Source: Tubiluchus corallicola
Lineage: Eukaryota > Priapulida > Priapulimorpha > Priapulimorphida > Tubiluchidae
DNA: 64,000 bases
Assembly: GCA_030141605.1 (NCBI GenBank)
Contig: JAQGDQ010000189.1
Coordinates: forward strand, 355,217 to 419,216
Direction of reading: 5' to 3'
A program made the translations under genes and the position numbers. Below the pieces are notes generated by a model. That model was not told the origin of the DNA and did not search any database. It saw only the letters and a list, made by a program, of their open reading frames with translations. Shown piece after piece: positions 61,101 through 64,000 of this stretch; position 1 is the first letter of the stretch; each line of letters begins with the position of its first letter.

Positions 61101-62923
61101 ATCACGGCCTTATTTTACACACACATCGTGCATATCGAAAAGGCCTTATTTTACGCACACATAGTGCATATCACAAGGGCCTTATTTTACGCACACATCG
61201 TGCAAGTGTGCACGCCAGCAGTTTACGTGTGCTGGCAACAGCCTGAAGCTGCAGGTTTCCTCTGACATTTTCCAAAGCCAACTAGAGAGAGAAGCTTGCA
61301 TCCCACTCTCTCATTAGCTAGCAGCAGCATTAACCGTCCTGGCTTCCCTTCTGTGCATTAGCCCAATGGCTTCGCAAGCCTGCCAGACTGCATTTATCTT
61401 GCTTTCCATCCATATAGGCCGGCGCGCAAAATGCTACATCAATGTATTATTGAGAAGGTTGCCATGGCGACCAGGAAGCTGCAGTGTTCCTCAGTGACAT
61501 CAGCCTCAGTTTTAATAAGAGAACATCGTCAATATTGAGCGGGAGCCGACGCAGCGTGCCAGCTGCAACTGCAGAGAACACTGTATAATGCAGCTTAGTC
61601 GAGTATGTAGGAAACTATACATAAAATATCAGTCATTTAGCTAGAGAATATAAAAAAGAAGAGAAAATGAAAATAAAGAACCGCGTAAAATAAACAGGAC
61701 AGTGATTTATGCCCAAAAATCCGGGAGATTTCAAAATAAAAAAGCCTTTCGTAATGTTTAAACAAAACGTCAGCCAACCTAACTTAAAATCACAGAATTC
61801 TAACTATAATTACGTTTTAATTGGAAAAAAATCGATCAAATTCAGTCATATTTTAGCGCTAGAAAATGTGGCCCAACCGGCCTGAATTAGAAAAGTATTA
61901 TTCCCTACAGACGGTTGATATTTTAATCAACTTTGTTAAACTGTTATGCAATAAATTAAGTTCAACTTAAAATAGATTAAATTCTGATCAATAAAAAAAA
62001 GAATTTTTGAAAACGAGAACAGGTTTGTACCAGTGTACAGCTATGAAGAGGATTTCACTGAATATTCATTGCAAAATCAGTGACAAATAATGCTTATTAT
62101 TCATTAGTACAATCACGTTAATGAATACTTATTATTCATTGCTAAAATTATTGACGAATAACGGTAACTTTTTATCAAAATCGTTCTTGTAACTTTGTCT
62201 AAACTTATCTACAAAATCATTCATGAATATTAGTCACCATTCATTTATATAGATAAGTTTAACGATGAACGCTAAGTGACATAATGACATACATGTAATT
62301 ATATGTATATGTTGCATATATAAATAATGATATATATATGTGTGTATATATATATATGTGTGTATTTATATATATATATATATATAGTCACTCTTTATAT
62401 ATACATTATTTATTTGTATATATATATATATATATATGTATAACTTAGTAATAACTTACAACTTTTCATGCAAAGATTTGCCGTATTGTTTCCTAGCAAC
62501 CCGCTGGTTCAAGTCATAACCTCACCTACCTCATAAGAATTAAGAAATGGTATGTATGTCAAGATTCAGCTTAGTAATAACTTACAACTTTTCATGCAAA
62601 GATTTGCCATATTGTTTCCTAGCAACCCGCCTGTTCAGTTCATAACCTCACCTACCTTATAAGTATTAAGAAATCGTATTTCGTTCCCGAACTGCTTGCA
62701 CTCGTGCACTTACAGATAAAAATGCTCACCAGGTGGTAGCACACTTACCAGTTGTATTAGCTGGACTCATTGAACGTGAGCTGGTGGATCCGACTGGCGA
62801 CGGAGCAGTTCTCAGAGCGGACACGGAGGGGTGCATCGCCGTCGACCCACCCTGCGACCCTACACTGGCACGCCCACTGTCATCAGACTGGATATCGTTA
62901 CTGTTGGACTCACCAGGGAGATC
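37205..62923 (-). CDS. ARID1: ARID1 / Osa / BAF250 chromatin-remodelling subunit (17 coding exons, 5'-partial)
   Basis: Large nuclear subunit of the canonical BAF (SWI/SNF) complex. The family binds DNA through an ARID domain and stabilises the complex through its C-terminal armadillo-like BAF250_C region. I joined 17 exons at 62749-62923, 60252-60323, 58724-58864, 56559-57185, 55462-55622, 54532-54684, 53540-53629, 49756-49944, 48723-48945, 46428-47723, 45482-45617, 44311-44407, 42872-43004, 42283-42476, 40616-40745, 39669-39871 and 37205-38947. All junctions are AG/GT, phases agree throughout, and the total is 5763 bp, exactly 1920 codons plus stop. Window numbering: disordered M/P/S/G/Q-rich 1-473, ARID about 478-588, disordered 611-1230, conserved LKSG...ESTWALDT block 1273-1340, BAF250_C about 1605-1915. 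Two C-terminal LxxLL motifs known from human ARID1A are kept as LPSLL and LNGLL. A third, LPGLL, is LPGLV here. Human ARID1A has about 2285 residues, so several hundred N-terminal residues should lie beyond 64000. Confidence 0.97.
38980..39550 (-). mobile_element. TTAA-flanked MITE family A, copy 8, in ARID1 intron
   Basis: A diverged 571-bp copy with TTAA at both ends (TTAAAGGAAAACTGG ... CATTCTGTTTTATTTTAA). Its left end is only 33 bp upstream of the acceptor of the last ARID1 exon (38947). Confidence 0.75.
39669..39871 (-). CDS. ARID1: ARID1 exon p: highly conserved C-terminal core helices
   Basis: A 203-bp exon, phase 1 to 0, with a taatcttttag acceptor and a GTAAGT donor. Encodes [20 protein letters not shown], then [11 protein letters not shown] and [20 protein letters not shown]. 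This is the best-conserved stretch outside ARID. In human ARID1A the equivalent LPGLL is listed as an LxxLL motif; here it is LPGLV. Confidence 0.97.
40485..40595 (+). repeat. Short tandem repeat tacactaac-tttaccatagt
   Basis: Irregular repeats of ccatagttacactaacttta in the ARID1 intron, ending about 20 bp from the donor of exon 40616-40745. Confidence 0.85.
40616..40745 (-). CDS. ARID1: ARID1 exon o: start of conserved C-terminal block
   Basis: A 130-bp exon, phase 0 to 1, with a gatgatttcag acceptor and a GTAATT donor. Encodes [20 protein letters not shown] followed by KRVTSRDLG. This aligns well with the human segment [25 protein letters not shown]. Confidence 0.95.
40848..41715. mobile_element. 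Palindromic (fold-back) MITE interrupted at its centre
   Basis: Left arm 40848-40979 (atgcttcaaacactagtaag, accacaatggtaaagtttca, gaattgaaaggcataagact) is inverted as the right arm 41586-41715. The centre is occupied by a second MITE at 40992-41527. Confidence 0.82.
40992..41527 (-). mobile_element. MITE family D, copy 1 (CAGGGATGAGAAT ends)
   Basis: Left end CAGGGATGAGAATGAC, right end ATTCTCATCATTG. Flanked by AATTATA on both sides (7-bp target duplication). hAT-like by its CAGGG start. Inserted in the loop of the fold-back element. Confidence 0.8.
41900..42275 (+). repeat. (ATT)n/(AAT)n tracts around a LINE-like tail
   Basis: ATT-rich tract 41925-41985, then tail-like sequence ending gaaataaactcataataata. 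The final AAT run stops about 8 bp before the ARID1 donor at 42282. Confidence 0.6.
42283..42476 (-). CDS. ARID1: ARID1 exon n
   Basis: A 194-bp exon, phase 1 to 0, with a gtcacttttag acceptor and an unusual GTATAA donor. Encodes [19 protein letters not shown] ... [19 protein letters not shown]. The SSPAP and MKMQ-like words recall human ARID1A just before its conserved C-terminal block. Confidence 0.9.
42872..43004 (-). CDS. ARID1: ARID1 exon m
   Basis: A 133-bp exon, phase 0 to 1, with a gttttttacag acceptor and a GTATGT donor. Encodes [20 protein letters not shown] ... GKGQSMPRG. The TYG.xAKRH word aligns with TYGPPAKRHE of human ARID1A, an anchor in an otherwise fast-evolving region. Confidence 0.92.
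43688..43835 (+). repeat. Direct duplication (about 69 bp)
   Basis: cttcaaatcaccggtaaagt ... ggaagagatgtgtggaaga occurs twice in an ARID1 intron. Confidence 0.85.
44311..44407 (-). CDS. ARID1: ARID1 exon l
   Basis: A 97-bp exon, phase 2 to 0, with a tgcttccgtag acceptor and a GTGAGT donor. Encodes [15 protein letters not shown] ... [10 protein letters not shown], tyrosine/proline-rich, like the region of human ARID1A before the KRP/AKRHE segment. Confidence 0.9.
45482..45617 (-). CDS. ARID1: ARID1 exon k
   Basis: A 136-bp exon, phase 1 to 2, with a gtttttttag acceptor and a GTAGGA donor. Encodes [16 protein letters not shown] then Y/N/S-rich [18 protein letters not shown], disordered but continuous in frame with both neighbours. 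Confidence 0.9.
46428..47723 (-). CDS. ARID1: ARID1 exon j: large disordered central exon
   Basis: A 1296-bp exon, phase 1 to 1, the second largest of the gene, with a ctttatttctag acceptor and a GTAAGT donor. Its roughly 432 residues are G/Y/M/P-rich at first ([27 protein letters not shown]) and then M/P/S-rich with irregular repeats of MPPSS-like and IPSS-like words. It corresponds to the poorly conserved stretch between ARID and the C-terminal module in ARID1A/B and Osa. No folded domain is visible. Confidence 0.95.
47806..48062 (+). repeat. Direct duplication (about 136 bp) in ARID1 intron
   Basis: gacaaggaagccattgtcca ... ttgaactctactaaacgtca is present twice, starting at 47806 and 47943, with a 20-bp deletion in the second copy. 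Confidence 0.85.
48723..48945 (-). CDS. ARID1: ARID1 exon i: C-terminal half of the ARID domain
   Basis: A 223-bp exon, phase 0 to 1, with a ttctgctctag acceptor and a GTAAGA donor. Encodes the DNA-contacting second half of [21 protein letters not shown], then [19 protein letters not shown] and [10 protein letters not shown]. The W-K-D-I-A, S-S/A-A-A-Y and R-K-H-Y signatures of the ARID family are intact. The exon continues into a disordered Q/S-rich tail. Confidence 0.97.
49020..49718 (-). mobile_element. TTAA-flanked MITE family A, copy 9, in ARID1 intron
   Basis: Starts TTAAAGCAAAACCGGATCC; the right TTAA has mutated to TCAA. It is longer than the other copies because of an internal tandem duplication of about 77 bp (ggaaacat-attgcaca... 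twice, 49215-49370). It ends 38 bp from the donor of the ARID-domain exon at 49756. Confidence 0.8.
49756..49944 (-). CDS. ARID1: ARID1 exon h: N-terminal half of the ARID domain
   Basis: A 189-bp exon (63 codons, phase 0 to 0) between a ttctaattctag acceptor and a GTGAGT donor. It encodes helices 1-4 of the ARID fold, starting [20 protein letters not shown] and continuing [20 protein letters not shown], then [11 protein letters not shown]. The RTPIT.CPTI and RERGGF motifs match the ancestral Osa-type ARID better than vertebrate ARID1A. A TTAA MITE ends about 38 bp beyond the donor. Confidence 0.97.
50000..51200. other. ARID1 intron, nothing recognised
   Basis: Part of the 3.6-kb intron before the ARID exons. 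Antisense frames at 50786-51108 have no family resemblance and no phase-compatible splice sites. Confidence 0.4.
51212..51727 (-). mobile_element. MITE family D, copy 2, in ARID1 intron
   Basis: Same sequence as the 40992 copy, with CAGGGATGAGAAT and ATTCTCATCCCTG ends and TAGACA on both sides. Confidence 0.82.
52079..52117 (+). repeat. (ACA)n microsatellite
   Basis: About 12 ACA units in the ARID1 intron between exons g and h. Confidence 0.95.
53540..53629 (-). CDS. ARID1: ARID1 exon g (pre-ARID linker)
   Basis: A 90-bp exon (30 codons, phase 0 to 0) with a tttcttcctcag acceptor and a GTAGTT donor. Encodes [15 protein letters not shown] then [15 protein letters not shown]: a charged amphipathic helix and a proline/basic linker directly before the ARID domain. 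The human protein has a K/S-rich stretch at this place. Confidence 0.88.
53868..54050 (+). mobile_element. Tigger/pogo-like terminal fragment
   Basis: TA followed by CAGTGTTCCCTCGCTACTTC then gcggttcgtttatcgcgg. Such TA-CAGT...CCTCG...CGCGG ends are typical of pogo-type Tc1/mariner elements. The other end was not found. Confidence 0.5.
54532..54684 (-). CDS. ARID1: ARID1 exon f
   Basis: A 153-bp exon (51 codons, phase 0 to 0) between a tttgtttgtag acceptor and a GTAAGT donor. Encodes [16 protein letters not shown] ... TPRTPASP, proline-rich with a central [10 protein letters not shown] segment. Confidence 0.88.
54930..55217. mobile_element. Inverted-repeat element in ARID1 intron
   Basis: Outer arms tacaacttttacattaaaaa (left) and tttttaatgtaaaagtttta (right), inner arms taattaagtagttaacagaa and agttaactacttaa around a 27-bp loop. 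The middle contains tttcgacagactgctgctgt catcatcagtgg. Confidence 0.6.
55462..55622 (-). CDS. ARID1: ARID1 exon e
   Basis: A 161-bp exon, phase 1 to 0, with a gactgtctttcag acceptor and a GTATGT donor. Encodes [13 protein letters not shown] ... [12 protein letters not shown], disordered and ending in a short basic helix. Confidence 0.88.
56559..57185 (-). CDS. ARID1: ARID1 exon d
   Basis: A 627-bp exon, phase 1 to 1, opened by a ttttttcgcag acceptor and closed by GTAAGA. The 209 residues are G/P/Y/M-rich ([15 protein letters not shown]) and then S/P/M-rich ([22 protein letters not shown]), the usual composition upstream of the ARID domain. The only ordered-looking element is an A/K-rich helix, [15 protein letters not shown]. 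Confidence 0.92.
57305..58605 (+). mobile_element. TTAA MITE family B, copy 3, with nested insertion, in ARID1 intron
   Basis: Outer family B sequence at 57305-57865 and 58521-58605, colinear with copy 2, split by a second element. It fills most of the intron between ARID1 exons c and d. Confidence 0.78.
57867..58521. mobile_element. Nested MITE with CTTATGTACAAGTCGA inverted ends
   Basis: Inside family B copy 3. CTTATGTACAAGTCGA at 57876-57891 is perfectly inverted at 58495-58510, and weaker CAGT-like pairing continues outward to a probable TA target, as in Tc1/mariner (Tigger/pogo) elements. The interior repeats aagtcgaccc words. Confidence 0.7.
58724..58864 (-). CDS. ARID1: ARID1 exon c
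   Basis: A 141-bp exon, phase 1 to 1, with a ctgtttttcag acceptor and a GTAAAG donor. Encodes 47 residues rich in Q, S, P and Y ([15 protein letters not shown] ... QSQYG), low-complexity prion-like composition expected for the ARID1 N-terminus. It follows 119 bp after the end of a TTAA MITE copy in the same intron. Confidence 0.88.
58890..59377 (+). mobile_element. AT-rich MITE family C, copy 2, in ARID1 intron
   Basis: Same right part as copy 1 (ggtagagaatg, ttactgcagagcaaaatc). The left part is expanded by four to five tandem units of about 41 bp (aacgagttttttagttcgga). Confidence 0.65.
59377..60176 (+). mobile_element. Outer MITE with GGCATAGCTA inverted ends, interrupted
   Basis: Left AGTGGCATAGCTAACGAGGG, right ACCTAGCTATGCCCC: inverted GGCATAGCTA. 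The hAT MITE at 59591-60091 is inserted inside it. Confidence 0.65.
59591..60091 (+). mobile_element. hAT-type MITE with intact ends and 8-bp target duplication
   Basis: CAGGGGTGTGCAAGTTGCGG at the left, AATTTGCACACCCCTG at the right, flanked by GCTTAGAC on both sides (59583-59590 and 60092-60099). The 8-bp duplication and CAGGG ends are diagnostic of hAT elements. 501 bp, GC-rich (gcggcccg words), non-coding. Confidence 0.92.
60252..60323 (-). CDS. ARID1: ARID1 exon b
   Basis: A 72-bp exon between a tttcgtttcag acceptor and a weak GTCTGT donor, phase 1 to 1. It encodes [13 protein letters not shown]..., resembling the MPPRPPS segment of the human ARID1A N-terminal half. The frame matches both neighbouring exons. 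Confidence 0.82.
60900..61215 (+). repeat. Irregular minisatellite with cacacat-gtgcat units
   Basis: Repeated ccttattttacgcacacatc and acatgcatgtgtgcacacag blocks of about 36-57 bp in the ARID1 intron. Open frames here follow the repeat. Confidence 0.85.
62285..62435 (+). repeat. (TA)n/(TATG)n microsatellite
   Basis: Alternating TA with gtgtg interruptions. Confidence 0.93.
62445..62672 (+). repeat. Direct duplication (about 125 bp) in ARID1 intron
   Basis: ttagtaataacttacaactt ... cataacctcacctacc occurs twice (from about 62445 and 62570), ending 77 bp from the donor of ARID1 exon a. Confidence 0.85.
62749..62923 (-). CDS. ARID1: ARID1 exon a (most 5' exon seen)
   Basis: Begins in phase 0 after a ctctttttcag acceptor and ends one base into a codon at a GTAAGT donor. 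Encodes 58 residues rich in S, G and D ([10 protein letters not shown] ... SMSPANTT), typical of the disordered ARID1 N-terminal half. No further exon was recognised between 62924 and 64000, so the upstream exons lie outside the window. Confidence 0.8.
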
Positions 62924-62976
62924 CTGAAAAAGAGAACACATTTTTGATGCACACGGTATTTCAAAAAGTTTGCATG

Positions 62977-63802
62977 TTAAAGGAAAACAGCACGATTTTT
63001 CACATCCTACCCCATTTTGAAGTACGATAAAAAGTTTTAACACCTACAATAACGTCAAAGCATTTATGACAACTAAATCTATATATTAATTCTACTGGTA
63101 TATATATATATATATAAGATTCGAGCCTACAGCTCGGACGACGGCAGCGATCTATACATCAAACGAAAGGTCTCGATCTAGTGTCGTGCCATTGGGGGTT
63201 TATTTTTCAAATCGGGCCCACCGCGAGGAACGGGGGGATGGCAAAAAACCTTAAAAAATGGCCATTTTCGGCCGTTTTTGCAAAAGTTATACGCCTGAGA
63301 TCTGAAGAACGGGAATAATAAATTAAAGACTTAATTAACGACAGGCAAGCGCAGCTAATGATGTCACAAATGAACACAATTTTCAACAGCCAAACATTTG
63401 GAAAGAAAAAACTGAAGTACAGTGCAATGTGATATACAAAAAACTTTCCAAATTTTAAGTTTAAAAATTAAAATTCCAATTTTACTGCAGTGCTAACGTT
63501 AACAAAATTCTGTGCTAATGCACAACTCTTGAATACGTGCACTACATCATAAGCGAAAACCTATGAACTGAGAGGTACAGCACCAGTTTTTTGTATAACG
63601 CATTTCGGCGATGCAGGCGCTACTGCCCATCTAACTAGTGAATGGGGAAATGCATGTAACAGCGAAGAACTAAAATTGCGCAACTGTGTATATTACCATT
63701 CTGCGCTAAAAATTCTTTCACGTAAGACACTCTAAAAAACAGTATGTTCCTTTTCAATACTTTATAAGGTACAGGTTAACATTGGGTTCAAATTTCCGTT
63801 AA
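62977..63802 (+). mobile_element. TTAA-flanked MITE family A, copy 10, interrupted
   Basis: TTAAAGGAAAACAGCACG at the left and TTCCGTTAA at the right. The family sequence is interrupted at about 63090-63325 by unrelated DNA. The left end lies 54 bp upstream of the most 5' ARID1 exon seen. Confidence 0.78.
63090..63325. mobile_element. Insertion inside MITE copy 10
   Basis: Starts with (TA)n at 63101-63116 and continues with GC-richer sequence unlike the rest of the window (gattcgagcctacagctcgg, cgggcccaccgcgaggaacg, ggccattttcggccgttttt). It sits exactly where family A is broken. I cannot name it. Confidence 0.5.
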
Positions 63803-64000
63803 ACCAGAAGCTGCCTCCTGTCAATCTACCAAGCAATCAGGCAATTAATATGATATCTTACTGATAATTACTATCATTTCTAGGATACGTTTGCATACCA
63901 AGCCCCATACTATAAGTACAAGAGCACAAGCCATTACAGAAACAATCAAAGGTTGTCTAGGGCTAGATTTTGATTTTGTAGGACCCACGGCTACAGATAC

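Overview
The window is nuclear DNA from an invertebrate animal. It is AT-rich, its genes are split by spliceosomal introns, and about half of it is transposon remnants, MITEs, minisatellites and microsatellites. The species cannot be named from sequence alone. The ARID domain of the main gene is of the ancestral, Drosophila Osa-like type rather than the vertebrate ARID1A type, which argues against a vertebrate. A degenerate TTAGGG/TTGGGG tract fits a metazoan.

Two multi-exon genes can be supported, both on the minus strand (transcribed right to left). (1) ARID1 (BAF250/Osa, the defining subunit of the canonical SWI/SNF or BAF chromatin-remodelling complex) occupies about 37.2-62.9 kb. I can join 17 coding exons in one continuous frame (5763 bp, 1920 residues plus stop). 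They run from a disordered N-terminal region through the ARID DNA-binding domain (exons at 49.8 and 48.8 kb) to the C-terminal BAF250_C domain and the stop codon at 37205. The protein's N-terminus lies upstream of the window, beyond 64000. (2) A SAMD5/SASH1-family adaptor starts at 33368, 3.8 kb downstream of the ARID1 stop. Its first coding exon (SAM domain) is followed by a 21.8-kb intron, a helical exon at 10957-11085 that matches the region after the SAM linker in SASH1, and a probable third exon at 10101-10273. Its end was not found. The pairing is of interest because ARID1B, SAMD5 and SASH1 all lie on human chromosome 6q24-q25.

Layout: 1-10 kb, LINE 3' fragments, a 5S-rRNA-derived SINE, MITEs, a CAG/CAA tract and a long CT tract. 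10-33 kb, the SAMD5-like gene, whose giant intron holds most of the minisatellites (24-, 27-, 42-, 51-, 70-, 72-, 76- and 163-bp units) and several TTAA-flanked MITEs. 33-37 kb, promoter-side and intergenic sequence with a 58-bp repeat and an AT-rich MITE. 37-63 kb, ARID1, whose introns carry nested MITEs, several ending within 33-60 bp of splice sites. 63-64 kb, ARID1 intron containing a MITE interrupted by another insertion.

The strongest leads for novelty are the SAM-plus-SASH1 exon architecture and its linkage to ARID1, a family of at least ten TTAA-flanked MITEs with a second TTAA family beside it, several clean nested insertions with readable target-site duplications, and minisatellites showing dimeric higher-order structure or unit expansion.
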